A DNA stretch of 64,000 nucleotides from Gp6-AA40 sp036802945 (lineage in GTDB: Bacteria; Acidobacteriota; Vicinamibacteria; Vicinamibacterales; UBA2999), in assembly GCA_036802945.1 (NCBI GenBank), contig DAIRVG010000016.1, forward strand, positions 1 to 64,000, given 5' to 3'. A program made the position numbers and the translations under genes. The notes under the pieces are model-generated. The model had not been told where the DNA came from. It ran no database searches and saw nothing but the letters and a program-made list of their open reading frames with translations. Below are positions 9,325 through 18,535 of this stretch, one piece after another (the stretch's first letter is position 1; the number at the start of each line of letters is the position of its first letter).

Positions 9325-10491
9325 ATGACCGTGCTCTACCTGACGAACAACCCCCAGTTGGCGGGAACGGCGCGAATCCTCCAAAGCTGGCTGCGGCTTG
9401 GCCCGCGGTTCGGCATCAGCGCGTGCGTCCTCGCGCCCCGCCGGGGTCAACTGCAGCAGTGGCTCGAGGACGGTGGCATCCCGTACAGACTGAGCTCGAT
9501 GCCCTGGCCGGATCGGCGGCGGCCATGGGCATCATTGTTCGAAGGACTGCGTGTGGCCTGGTGGGCACGGCGCCGCGGTGTCACGCTGATTCACTGCAAC
9601 GAGCATGATGTTCTGCCGTTCGCGCAGTTGCTGCGAAAGCTGCTCAGGGTTCCACTCATCTGCCACGTACGTTTCAGCCTCAACCGAGGATTCTGCGAAT
9701 GGGCCCTTGGCGGCGCCCGTCAGCCTGATGCCCTGCTCTGGACCTCGAAGCAGCAGAGGGACGACTGTGCCGACGCGATCCGCGGGCTCGTGCCGGTTGA
9801 GCGGCAACACTTAATCCCACTCGGGCCCGATCCGGAAGTATTCGGCAAGTCAGACGTCGATCGCGGCGAGATTCTCAAGCGGTTCGGGTTGAAGCCGGGT
9901 GACATTGTCATCGGGACAGCGACGGCGATGCGGCCGATTAAACGCCTCGAGGATTTCGTGCGCCTGATCGTGGAGATCGCACCCCAGGATCCGCGAGTGG
10001 TCGGGCTGATCGCCGCGGGCGCTATTCAAGGCGACGAGGCGTATTTGGCGGAGATCCAACGGCTGATTGCGGCCGCGGATCTTGGCGATCGCCTGCGATG
10101 GCTCGGTCACCTCGAACCTGTCGAGCCGTTTCTCCGAGCGTTGGACATCTTTGTGAGCACCAGTGAGTACGAGACGTTTGGCAACAGCGTGTGCGAGGCG
10201 ATGGCGTGCGCGAGGCCCGTTGCGGCGTACGTGGGTGGCTCGGTCCACGAAATCGTGGGCGACGCGGGGCGGATCGTGCCAAACGGCGATTTCGAGTCGC
10301 TCAAGAAGACGGTGCTTGCCCTTGTCGGCGATCCTGACGAGCGAGCTCGTCTTGGCCAGAGCGGCAGCGCGCGCGTGGCCGAGCATTTCAACCCGTCCGT
10401 GAGCTTCGATCGGCTTCGGTCTATTTATGCGGACGCCCTCCGACGCCATCACGGAACGCCGGATCTCCCGGTGCTGAACGCGGAACTGTAA
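9325..10491 (+). CDS. GT4 family glycosyltransferase
   Basis: 388 residues, GT-B fold. The donor half contains IGTATAMRPIKRLEDFVRL, then STSEYETFGNSVCEAMACAR with the acidic pair of GT4 enzymes, followed by GGSVHEIV. The N-terminal half begins MTVLYLTNNPQLAGTARIL. I chose the ATG at 9325 because a purine-rich GGGGAAAGAG sits just upstream; an in-frame TTG at 9292 would overlap the fusion gene. It continues the exporter operon. Donor and acceptor are unknown. Confidence 0.88.
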   Translation: MTVLYLTNNPQLAGTARILQSWLRLGPRFGISACVLAPRRGQLQQWLEDGGIPYRLSSMPWPDRRRPWASLFEGLRVAWWARRRGVTLIHCNEHDVLPFAQLLRKLLRVPLICHVRFSLNRGFCEWALGGARQPDALLWTSKQQRDDCADAIRGLVPVERQHLIPLGPDPEVFGKSDVDRGEILKRFGLKPGDIVIGTATAMRPIKRLEDFVRLIVEIAPQDPRVVGLIAAGAIQGDEAYLAEIQRLIAAADLGDRLRWLGHLEPVEPFLRALDIFVSTSEYETFGNSVCEAMACARPVAAYVGGSVHEIVGDAGRIVPNGDFESLKKTVLALVGDPDERARLGQSGSARVAEHFNPSVSFDRLRSIYADALRRHHGTPDLPVLNAEL

Positions 10492-10496
10492 CGCAG

Positions 10497-11933
10497 TTGG
10501 CGAGTGTTATCGGCGCGGAAGTCGCTTCCAACGGTCAGCTTGAACATCAGAGCAGCGCGGACGCTGTCCGACGGTGGTGCATCGTCGGTGCATGCCTGTC
10601 CGCATTCTTCGGCTGCTACATCGGGCTGGTCCCCTTCGACTTCGCATTCCCTCGAGACCTTTCGATACTAGAGACGTTCCGCCGCAGCGCCGAGCACGGT
10701 ATCGGTTCGCGCGCGAACTTTCTTGCGAACATCCTGCTGTTCGCGCCGGTGGGATTCTTCGGTGCGGGAGCCCTGACAGGTCGCGCGAACCGGACATGGA
10801 TCACGGCGTTCGCCATCGGGTGCCTGCTGTTCGCGTCGGGCGCGCTCAGCTTGGCGGTTGAGATACTCCAGGTGCTGGTGCCGTCGCGCACCCCGTCTCT
10901 CGCTGACGTCAGCGCTCAGCTGGCCGGCGCAATCGCGGGTGTCGGCTGCTGGCTCGCCGCGCGCCGCGACGTGCACGCGTGGGCTGCTCGACGTACATCA
11001 ACGGGTGTCGGACCTTTGGAAACCTCGCTTTGGGTGTACGCGGCCGTTCGCGTCCTCGGACTTCTTCTCCCGTTGAATGTGACGGTGAGTCTTTCGACGC
11101 TGATCGACAAGTATCACCGCGGGATGATCGTCATCGACCCGCTGCAATCCTTTCACAGGGGTGACTTCCTGCAGGGTGCGGCAGCGGAGCTGGTGCTCAC
11201 AGCGCCGATTGGGTTCTTGGCGTATCTCCTCGCCACCAGACACGGTGCGCGCAGACCCATTCTTATGGGAGTCCTCCTCGGCACCGCGTTCGCTGTCTCG
11301 ACGGAACTGGCTCAGGTGATCGTCATCTCGCGAACCGCGGACATCATGGATGTCGTGACGGGCACAATCGGAGCCGTGGCCGGTGTCGCCGCGGGCGCGG
11401 TCTTCAGGGGTGTGCCCACGGTACGAGAGCCACTGGTCCCGCATCGTTTCTGGGCGGTTGCGGGAATGCTCCTCTCGCTTGCGGCGTATGCCGCCTACAA
11501 TCTGAGTCCCTTCGACTTTTCGAGGCCGGCCGACGTGGCCGCTCGTGTGTCGATGCTTTTTCAGTTACCGTTCTATTCGTACTACGTCGGTCCCGAACTC
11601 GATTCTGTGAGTGGGGCCATGCTCAAGGTGCTGTTGGGCGTTCCAGTGGGGGTGTTCTGCGGGCTGGCAGCGGCACGGCTTCTCAACGTGTACCCGCGGG
11701 TTGTGACGCTCGTGGCCCTTGCCGGGGGCGCGACCTGTTTCCTCGCCGTGGAGGCAGGACAGGTGCTGTTGCCGTCACGTTATCCCGACACCACCGACGT
11801 CGTCCTCGCGGCGTGTGGTTTGTGGGTGGGCATCTCGGCCGTTCGATTTGGTACGAACAGCAAGGGCTTACCGGCAAGCGCGACTAGCGAGCGAACAGTT
11901 CTTCAGCCTGACGGCTCAGCACGTCCCAGCTGA
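10497..11933 (+). CDS. Membrane protein with three VanZ-like repeats
   Basis: 478 residues, about 12 hydrophobic helices, arranged as three successive VanZ-like units at roughly residues 25-155, 175-310 and 320-460. Each unit has an amphipathic PFDF- or PLN-type opening, a helix, and a helix ending in a polar signature: EILQVLVPSRTPSLADV, ELAQVIVISRTADIMDV and EAGQVLLPSRYPDTTDV. Single-unit VanZ proteins are about 150 residues. VanZ-family proteins are frequent in EPS loci, but their biochemical role is unclear. The start is TTG, five bases after the GT4 stop. The last 50 bp overlap the convergent GT4 gene on the other strand, so the exact C-terminus is trustworthy only if no frameshift is present. 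Confidence 0.85.
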   Translation: MASVIGAEVASNGQLEHQSSADAVRRWCIVGACLSAFFGCYIGLVPFDFAFPRDLSILETFRRSAEHGIGSRANFLANILLFAPVGFFGAGALTGRANRTWITAFAIGCLLFASGALSLAVEILQVLVPSRTPSLADVSAQLAGAIAGVGCWLAARRDVHAWAARRTSTGVGPLETSLWVYAAVRVLGLLLPLNVTVSLSTLIDKYHRGMIVIDPLQSFHRGDFLQGAAAELVLTAPIGFLAYLLATRHGARRPILMGVLLGTAFAVSTELAQVIVISRTADIMDVVTGTIGAVAGVAAGAVFRGVPTVREPLVPHRFWAVAGMLLSLAAYAAYNLSPFDFSRPADVAARVSMLFQLPFYSYYVGPELDSVSGAMLKVLLGVPVGVFCGLAAARLLNVYPRVVTLVALAGGATCFLAVEAGQVLLPSRYPDTTDVVLAACGLWVGISAVRFGTNSKGLPASATSERTVLQPDGSARPS

Positions 11934-13032
11934 ATCGTTCTTCCACCCAGCGTCGCCCCGCCGTGCCCATCCGCGCGCGGCGTTCGGGGTCATTCAGCAG
12001 CGCTACCACGACTCGCGCGAGGTTGTCGGGTGTCTCGCATTCAACGACCTCACCTGTCACGGACGGTTGAAGTGTTTCCGGCGCTCCGCCTGACTTCCCG
12101 GCAATGACCGGCCGGCCGCACGCCTGCGCCTCGAGAAACACGATTCCGAATCCCTCGAGGTCCCAGCCGACCTGACGATTCGGGAGAGCGAAGAGATCGC
12201 ATTGCTGGTAGCAGTCGATCAGCTCGTCGTCTCTGGGAACACCGCGGAACTGCACGATGTCACCAACGTGATGCTCTTTGACAAGTCGTTCGAGATACTC
12301 GCGTTCCCGCCCTTCACCCGCAATCGAGTACAGGACGTCGGGGCACTGACGGCGGATTTCCGGAAGCGCCCTGATCAGCATGTCCTGTCCCTTTCGCTTC
12401 TGCAGCGTTCCCACCGTCAAGACGACCCGTCGACCGGCCCATCCAAGACGTTCGCGGACGGCGCTGCTTGGCGGCGCCGGTGTGAAGCACGCCGTATCGA
12501 CGCCCGGATGCATCACGACGATTTTTTCGGGGGGAACTCCCCAGTCGACAGTCAGCAACTGTTGCGTGTGCTGGCTGTTTGCGATGATCCGCCTGGCTTG
12601 ACGGAGCACTTTGCTGCCGAGCCATCGCAGTTCGCCGGTTGTTCTTCCCAGCGTGAGTTCCTCACCGTGCGCGTAACACTCGAAGGGGACGCCAGTCAGC
12701 TTGCCGGCAATCAACGCGAGAAGGCCTTCGGGCAGAAACTTGCCGGCGTGAATGACGTCGGGCTTGGTGCGTCGAACAAGCGGAAGAAGTCTGGCGAGCG
12801 CGGCGGCGTACTGCGGTCCTCCGCGCAGGTCAAATACGCCCCAGTTCGTAAACGCCAGGGGGAGTCTCTGGATACGAAGCGCGTGCGTACGATCGAAAGA
12901 TTCCGCGCCGGCAGTGTTTCCCGCGGCCACTTGAACATCGATCTTGCCGAGCCGACGGTAAAGCTCCCACATCCAGCGTCCGCTGCCTCCCGTTTTCGGC
13001 GGAAAGACCTCGGTGAGGAGCAGGACGGTCAC
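11884..13032 (-). CDS. GT4 family glycosyltransferase (PimB-like)
   Basis: 382 residues. It begins MTVLLLTEVFPPKTGGSGRW (the PPKTGG loop is typical of GT4 enzymes of the PimB type), followed by a donor half with VVLTVGTLQKRKGQDMLI, the acidic segment EGFGIVFLEAQACG and GGAPETL. The start is GTG at 13030-13032. It lies 30 bp downstream of the G8-domain protein on the same strand and converges with the VanZ gene, sharing about 50 bp at the 3' ends. Specific sugar transfer cannot be predicted. Confidence 0.9.
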   Translation of the reverse strand: MTVLLLTEVFPPKTGGSGRWMWELYRRLGKIDVQVAAGNTAGAESFDRTHALRIQRLPLAFTNWGVFDLRGGPQYAAALARLLPLVRRTKPDVIHAGKFLPEGLLALIAGKLTGVPFECYAHGEELTLGRTTGELRWLGSKVLRQARRIIANSQHTQQLLTVDWGVPPEKIVVMHPGVDTACFTPAPPSSAVRERLGWAGRRVVLTVGTLQKRKGQDMLIRALPEIRRQCPDVLYSIAGEGREREYLERLVKEHHVGDIVQFRGVPRDDELIDCYQQCDLFALPNRQVGWDLEGFGIVFLEAQACGRPVIAGKSGGAPETLQPSVTGEVVECETPDNLARVVVALLNDPERRARMGTAGRRWVEERFSWDVLSRQAEELFAR

Positions 13033-13062
13033 AAGTTCGCTGCGGACAGTGCTGGCTTCGAG

Positions 13063-15441
13063 CTAGCGCAGGAGTCGGACGTCGCGTGGGGCTGCCGGGA
13101 CTCTGTCCCCGTCCGCGGGGGATTCAAATGTCGCTACTGGACACGCGAACCCGATTACGCCAGGGCGCTGGGTGGTGCACGGCGCCACGGCCCCGCCGAT
13201 TGCCAGATGGTGCCTTGCCCATGACTGCTCATTTGTCAGGCCGGCGACCGGGACGCCAAGAATACCGTTACCGGTTTGAGGCACCACGAAACTCGGCGCC
13301 TGTTCAGGGTAGTACACACGGAAGTTGTCGCCCGGCGTGCCGTTGAAGCCTTCGACCTGGATCTCGTCGGCAACGATCAGATTCGGGTTGGGCCGATCGA
13401 AGCGCGCGGAGGGAAAGACTGCGGCCGGTGTCCAGTCACCTGGCTTCCCGTTGGGGGTAAGGAACCGGACATTCCGCAGGGTTGTACGGCGCGGTGGAAG
13501 CGCGCCCCCGCCGCCCGTGACACCCCAGGGCGTTTCGAGATATACGTTCGTCACCGCCTGCAGCGTGCTGTCTTCGACGAGAAATGTCCCAGGAGATGTG
13601 CCGTAGATATCGCGGGTATCCCCAGCCTTGAACGGGACGGCGATTGCGGTCGCGACGTTCTGGATATCTGCGTGCCGAATGATCGTGTTCCTCGCGATGT
13701 AATCGCCGAAGAAGAATCCTGTCGTCGGCTCGTGAAGCAGCCGCGCGTCGTTCCGCTGTACCCAGCCGTCGAAGGTTACTCGATTGGAGCCGTAGTCGTA
13801 GACGCCCCATTTTCCTATGTGCCACACGCGCGTGTTTTTCAGCGTACTCACGGGCAACTCGAACACGTCGGTGCAGCAGCCGGCCCCGACGTTCCAGAGA
13901 GTCAGTCCGAAGAAGCTCGCATACCATTCGTTGTTGGCGAATTCACGGACAGGGACCCTGAGCATGTTCGTCGGTACCGATGGTTCTTTTCCGGGAGCCG
14001 TCGGAATGGGCACAGCCATGACGGCCCCTTTCATCACGTAGCTGACGGCATACGAGTTCGTGTTCGCCACGACGTTGTTTCGAACACTGTTGTTCGGCCC
14101 ACGGAACCACAGGCCGGATCCCTCCCACCCCCAGTCGTTGGCCCCCTCACGAGTGATGGCGAAGTCACTTCCGGTCCCCCAGATTCGGACCACGAAGTTG
14201 TGGTCGAAGACATTGCCGGTCTCGGAGCCGTCTTCCGTCATGATCCCGACACCGGCCACGTCGTACACCACGTTGTCCTTGATCAGGCCGAAGTGGGAGT
14301 TGTGAACCGTAATTCCCCATTTCGTGCTGCCGTCGATGGCGTTGCCGACGAGCACGAACTGATAGCCATTCGACGATGGCGTCTTCGGTCCGAACAAATG
14401 GTGCATGTGCAGCGAGTAGCGACCGATTTGATTCGTGCCGATGTGTGTGGGAACGCGCTTCGCCCCGAAGGTCGTGCTGTCGAGCGGGATGATCTTCGTG
14501 CGGCCGAGATCCTTGAATAGTGCGTACCGGATGTCGACATCTGCCCGCTCGATAAAGATCACGTGCCCGCGGGTTCCCGCGGGATTGGCGGAACGCAGGA
14601 TGACGTTGCGCGAGAGATTGCCGACGTGCGGAAGGAACTCGACGTTCCCGTTGCTGTTGCGCGCGCCGGAATGGTTGAATCGCAGCGCGGCGCCGAGCTG
14701 CAGTGTTCGATCTGCAATGCTGGCCAGGATCGGTTCCTCCCACTGGGGCTGATAGCTTGCGCTTGGCTGATTCGTTCCCGGTAGGACGAGCCTCGATGCC
14801 GGGGCCCATCCTGTCACCGGCTGCTCAACGCGCAGCGAGGTGGCTCCCGCTGCGGGTTCTTCCGCGACGCGCACAAAGGTCGGCTCGATGGACGCTCCGT
14901 GCATGCGGATCTTCCCGAATCCGATTAGTCCATGCCCGTACTGTTCCGGATCCTGACTGGAGTTGATCGGCTGGTCGATGAACACGATCTCCGCAACGAC
15001 GCCGCCCTCCAGGGGCGCATCGACTCGACCGATCTCGAGGTACCCATCCTCGAATACCTCGATCGTCCCGACGAGAAGTCGCGTGGTCCGGTTGGTGGCA
15101 AAAACCAGCGACCCGTTGATGCCAATCACTTGAACCGGTGTATCGCTGGTCGCATCGTAGGTGACTTTGATCGCTGCCGGAATCAGGACGATGTCGTTGC
15201 TCTGGGGCACCCGTCCTGACGACCAGATGCCCTGATCCGACCACACACCGCTTCGAAGCGCTCGAGTACTCGGATTCGCCGCAAAATCCGGAACGTCGTG
15301 GGGAAGAGCCGCGCCACGTGCATGGCCATGATCCTGTGCCGATGCGGTGAGCGCCATCACCAACGTCAACGCGATTGTGAACGTCGATCTAACCGCAACA
15401 ACTGCAGCGGAAAAAGGCCTTGAGGCCGTCAGGGTGTCCAT
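13063..15441 (-). CDS. Secreted G8-domain / right-handed beta-helix protein (CEMIP/TMEM2-like)
   Basis: 792 residues. The N-terminal signal peptide has a hydrophobic core ending ALTASAQ. A G8-type domain follows (about residues 60-190; GIWSSGRVPQSNDIVLIP, then many glycine-turn strands). A long parallel beta-helix region comes next, with HIGRYS-like and HMHHLFG histidine-rich turns and repeated N-rich rungs (VRNNVVANTNSYAVSY). The same architecture occurs in animal hyaluronan-degrading CEMIP/TMEM2, so a role in binding or cleaving an extracellular polysaccharide is plausible but unproven. I chose the ATG at 15441 because it gives a clean signal peptide. The C-terminus ends APRDVRLLR, resembling the tail of the other G8 protein at 22842-25661. 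Confidence 0.82.
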   Translation of the reverse strand: MDTLTASRPFSAAVVAVRSTFTIALTLVMALTASAQDHGHARGAALPHDVPDFAANPSTRALRSGVWSDQGIWSSGRVPQSNDIVLIPAAIKVTYDATSDTPVQVIGINGSLVFATNRTTRLLVGTIEVFEDGYLEIGRVDAPLEGGVVAEIVFIDQPINSSQDPEQYGHGLIGFGKIRMHGASIEPTFVRVAEEPAAGATSLRVEQPVTGWAPASRLVLPGTNQPSASYQPQWEEPILASIADRTLQLGAALRFNHSGARNSNGNVEFLPHVGNLSRNVILRSANPAGTRGHVIFIERADVDIRYALFKDLGRTKIIPLDSTTFGAKRVPTHIGTNQIGRYSLHMHHLFGPKTPSSNGYQFVLVGNAIDGSTKWGITVHNSHFGLIKDNVVYDVAGVGIMTEDGSETGNVFDHNFVVRIWGTGSDFAITREGANDWGWEGSGLWFRGPNNSVRNNVVANTNSYAVSYVMKGAVMAVPIPTAPGKEPSVPTNMLRVPVREFANNEWYASFFGLTLWNVGAGCCTDVFELPVSTLKNTRVWHIGKWGVYDYGSNRVTFDGWVQRNDARLLHEPTTGFFFGDYIARNTIIRHADIQNVATAIAVPFKAGDTRDIYGTSPGTFLVEDSTLQAVTNVYLETPWGVTGGGGALPPRRTTLRNVRFLTPNGKPGDWTPAAVFPSARFDRPNPNLIVADEIQVEGFNGTPGDNFRVYYPEQAPSFVVPQTGNGILGVPVAGLTNEQSWARHHLAIGGAVAPCTTQRPGVIGFACPVATFESPADGDRVPAAPRDVRLLR

Positions 15442-15646
15442 AGTGACTGTGACCTTTGAGAGGTAGCGCGGTCGAGCGGAACATCCGATAAGAGCAATAA
15501 TCGTACCTCGGCGGAGCTGCTCGCACAACGTCGCGAACCGCGGGGATCGGTTTCGGCGTCGGTTATAGTCACTGCTCCGACGGGTAGTTATTCTCCAGAA
15601 CCGCGACTCGAATGTCGAACGAGAAGGTGTGAGGTAGAACAACATC

Positions 15647-16426
15647 GTGCTGGCGCCTGTGGTACTCCCTCCTGAATACGAGCAATGGAATCGTCGCTGG
15701 CACGCGCCATTCGGTCGTTCGGTCCCGTTCAAGGGATCGCTGGCGTGGAGCCGGCCCGTTCTGAAATTCCGCGGGCCGTTTGTCTTTCAACCGAACAGCA
15801 TCACGCGCCGGTTCGAATACCCGTGGGCGCACGCCCAGATTCGATCCCGGATCACGGCGGGGACGATCGTCGAAGTTGGCGGAGGCATGTCAGGCTTCCA
15901 GTTCGTCCTTGCCCGCGAGGGCTATGACGTCATCAACGTCGATCCAGGGATGGCGGCGAAGGGCAAGGGATGGGAGGTCACGGCGGAAAGTCATCAGTAC
16001 GTTGCTCGCATTTTCCGCTCACCCGCGCGCTTGATTCCGACCACGCTGGATCAGGCTGCGCTTCCGGACACATCTGCGGACGTCATTTTGAGCATCTCGA
16101 CCCTCGAGCATCTGATCGATGAGGACCTCACCGCGGCGGCTGGCGAGATCAGGCGCACGCTGAAGCCCGGTGGTTTCCTGATCCTCACGGTCGATCTCTT
16201 CCTTGACCTTCAGCCATTTACCGCGACACCCCGAAACAAATGGGGCACCAACATCGACGTGCGTCGATTCCTCTCAGCCGCTGGGGTGGAGCTGATCGAA
16301 GGCGATCGACGTCAGATTCTCGGATTTCCGGAATTCGATTCGGATGCGATCCTCCGCAACCGGAACACGTTCCTGATGGGCGAGACGTCCGCCGTTCAGT
16401 GCCTGGTCGCCCGACCGGTTTCATGA
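15647..16426 (+). CDS. SAM-dependent methyltransferase
   Basis: 259 residues. Motif I is TIVEVGGGMSGFQF, the strand-2 acid is in VINVDPG, and the post-strand-4 motif is ILSISTLEHLIDED. A Pro/Trp-rich N-terminal 60 residues precede the catalytic fold. The start is GTG at 15647. The stop overlaps the ATG of the following GT4 gene (ATGA), so the two are translationally coupled. About 205 bp separate it from the divergent G8-protein gene. Probably modifies a sugar or lipid-linked glycan; no precise substrate can be assigned. Confidence 0.83.
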   Translation: MLAPVVLPPEYEQWNRRWHAPFGRSVPFKGSLAWSRPVLKFRGPFVFQPNSITRRFEYPWAHAQIRSRITAGTIVEVGGGMSGFQFVLAREGYDVINVDPGMAAKGKGWEVTAESHQYVARIFRSPARLIPTTLDQAALPDTSADVILSISTLEHLIDEDLTAAAGEIRRTLKPGGFLILTVDLFLDLQPFTATPRNKWGTNIDVRRFLSAAGVELIEGDRRQILGFPEFDSDAILRNRNTFLMGETSAVQCLVARPVS

Positions 16427-17505
16427 CGAAGGGCGCACGCGTGGCGTGCATTCCAGCGAGCGGCGAGCACTCTTACCTTCAGAGCCTGTACGGCGCATTG
16501 TCTGCACACGACGTGCGCGTCACAATCGACGGGGCATCATTCGACGACGCGTTTCTCCAGCAGCACCGAGACGAGTTTGAGCTGCTGCACCTGCACTGGC
16601 CGGAACACCTGTGGGGCGCGGGCCGCCTTTCGAAGCGGGAACGTCTCCGTGGAGTTGCGGGCTTCTGGCGTTTCCTGCGGACCGCGCGGCGGCTGCGGAT
16701 TCCAGTCATCTGGTCGCTGCACAATCTCCAGCCGCACGAAGGAGGCGATTGGATCGACGCAATCGGATATCGGCTCCTGGCGCGCCATAGCGCGCTCGTG
16801 ATCTGCCACGATCAGAGCGCCAGGCGTGAATTCCTGCATCGCTATCCGTCTGCGCCCGGAGATCTGGTCGTGATGCGGCTGGGGACGTCAACGTCGACGT
16901 GGCCGATTCCGTGCAATCGGGCCGCCACGCGTCGTCTCCTGGGACTGATGCCCTCCGATCGGCTGCTTGTCTGTTTTGGGCTTCTGCGGCCGTACAAAGG
17001 CTTCGACATTGCCATCGAGGCACTTCATCACCTCGAGCCCGAGTACCGTCTCGTCATCGCCGGTGAGCCCAGTATCGACTCGCATTTGCAGGCGCTTCAG
17101 CGGCGTGCCGCCGGGTCGGATAGGGTGACGATCATTCCCCGGAAGCTCTCCGATCAGGAGCTCGTCGACCTGCTGGAAGCGTCAGACTGCGTGTTGTTTC
17201 CCTACAGGGAAATCACTGGCAGCGCCGCGTTGTTGGGCGCGCTCACGCAAAGGAGGGGAGTTGTCGCCTCTGATCTCCCGTTCTTTCGTGACACGCTTCA
17301 ATTCGCGCCCGATGCGGGCGTTTTCTGTTCACCGGGCGATGCGGCCGCTCTGGCGAATGCCATTCGCGAGTTTTTCGAAGTGCCAACGGAGATCCGCGGC
17401 GCCGCCGCGGCGACAGTCGCCGCCGAGCACGATTGGCAGCGAGTCGTCGTCCCCGTTGTGGATTGGATTGCAACACACGCGGCTCGGACGGGCGCGCGTG
17501 CGTAG
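16423..17505 (+). CDS. GT4 family glycosyltransferase
   Basis: 360 residues. The N-terminal half has the LLHLHWPEHLW and IWSLHNLQPHE segments found in GT4 enzymes of EPS loci. The donor half includes LLVCFGLLRPYKGFDIAIEA and the acidic segment CVLFPYREITGSAALLGAL. The start ATG overlaps the stop of the methyltransferase gene, and the next GT2 gene starts six bases after its stop, giving a methyltransferase-GT4-GT2 operon. Sugar specificity is unknown. Confidence 0.88.
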   Translation: MTKGARVACIPASGEHSYLQSLYGALSAHDVRVTIDGASFDDAFLQQHRDEFELLHLHWPEHLWGAGRLSKRERLRGVAGFWRFLRTARRLRIPVIWSLHNLQPHEGGDWIDAIGYRLLARHSALVICHDQSARREFLHRYPSAPGDLVVMRLGTSTSTWPIPCNRAATRRLLGLMPSDRLLVCFGLLRPYKGFDIAIEALHHLEPEYRLVIAGEPSIDSHLQALQRRAAGSDRVTIIPRKLSDQELVDLLEASDCVLFPYREITGSAALLGALTQRRGVVASDLPFFRDTLQFAPDAGVFCSPGDAAALANAIREFFEVPTEIRGAAAATVAAEHDWQRVVVPVVDWIATHAARTGARA

Positions 17506-17511
17506 CTGAAC

Positions 17512-18510
17512 ATGCCAACCGTAAGCGTCATTCTCCCGACCTACAACCGTGCTCGTTTCCTTGACGAAGCCTTTGCCTCGATCGTCGCCCAGACCTGGCA
17601 GGACTGGGAGCTCATCGTCGTTGACGACGGTAGCAATGACGAGACGCGTGCCGTTGTGGAGCGCTGGCGGCCGCGTTTCTCGAAACCCTTCACGTACGTG
17701 TGGCGAGAGAATGGCGGTGCTTACGCCGCGCGCAATACGGGGCTGGATCACGCAACCGGCGATTTCGTGGCGTTCTTCGACAGCGACGACCTCTGGCTGC
17801 CTCATCACCTCGAGCGATGCGCCAGCGCACTCGCGGCCAACCCAGAGCTGGACTGGATCTTTGCGGCCTGTCGATCCATCGATGCCTCGGGCAACCTCGT
17901 ACAACCGACCACGTTCGAAATGAATGGCCGCTCGCGTCTCTTTCTGTCCCTCCGCACTAAAAACGTCGCGGGCCTGAAAATCATCAACGACCCGAAGATC
18001 ACTGAATACCACCTGGCCGAAGGATTGTTTGCCGGGCTTCAGAATTCGGTCATCCGGCGGCGAGTCTTCGATGGTCACCGTTTCTGGGAGGACTATCGGG
18101 TCGTGGAGGACTCCCTTTTCCTTGCGCGGGCGCTGGCGCGAAGGATCCGCCTTGCGTATTTCACGGACATACACGTCATCTACCGCATTCACGACGCGAA
18201 CTCGTCGGGCTCAGTCGCTGGTGGCAGTCGAGAAGGCCTGCTGCGTATCTATCGCGAGCACGTTCGGGGATTGGCACGACTCGAAAATGAAACAGCATTT
18301 TCCGCCGCCGAGCGCGCAGCGCTCCGCCGCAGTCTCGCGCTTCATTACTTCTGGCACATCGGATACGTCTGCTGCTGGGAGGCCGGTGACAGCGTGGGTG
18401 CGTTGGAAGCCTATCGAGCCGGGTTGCGGCTCACACCGTTCGATGTTCTGAAATGGAAGACCTACCTCAGTGCTTTGGGACGCACATTCCTGAAACGCCA
18501 AAGACCTTGA
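17512..18510 (+). CDS. GT2 family glycosyltransferase
   Basis: 332 residues, GT-A fold. It begins MPTVSVILPTYNRARFLDEA, with the nucleotide-binding VVDDGSNDET, and the metal-binding DxD region reads FFDSDDLW. An acceptor-side ED motif is in VVEDSLFLARA. There are no obvious transmembrane helices. It is the last gene of the methyltransferase-GT4-GT2 operon and converges with the subtilisin gene, leaving about 25 bp between them. Acts in the cytoplasm on a lipid-linked or free glycan; acceptor unknown. Confidence 0.92.
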   Translation: MPTVSVILPTYNRARFLDEAFASIVAQTWQDWELIVVDDGSNDETRAVVERWRPRFSKPFTYVWRENGGAYAARNTGLDHATGDFVAFFDSDDLWLPHHLERCASALAANPELDWIFAACRSIDASGNLVQPTTFEMNGRSRLFLSLRTKNVAGLKIINDPKITEYHLAEGLFAGLQNSVIRRRVFDGHRFWEDYRVVEDSLFLARALARRIRLAYFTDIHVIYRIHDANSSGSVAGGSREGLLRIYREHVRGLARLENETAFSAAERAALRRSLALHYFWHIGYVCCWEAGDSVGALEAYRAGLRLTPFDVLKWKTYLSALGRTFLKRQRP

Positions 18511-18535
18511 CGAGCATCCTGAACCCCTCTGGACT

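Noticed and set aside
15564..15569. TATAGT as a -10 promoter element (also at 21514)
   Set aside because: No plausible -35 hexamer at 16-18 bases; too weak to annotate as a promoter.
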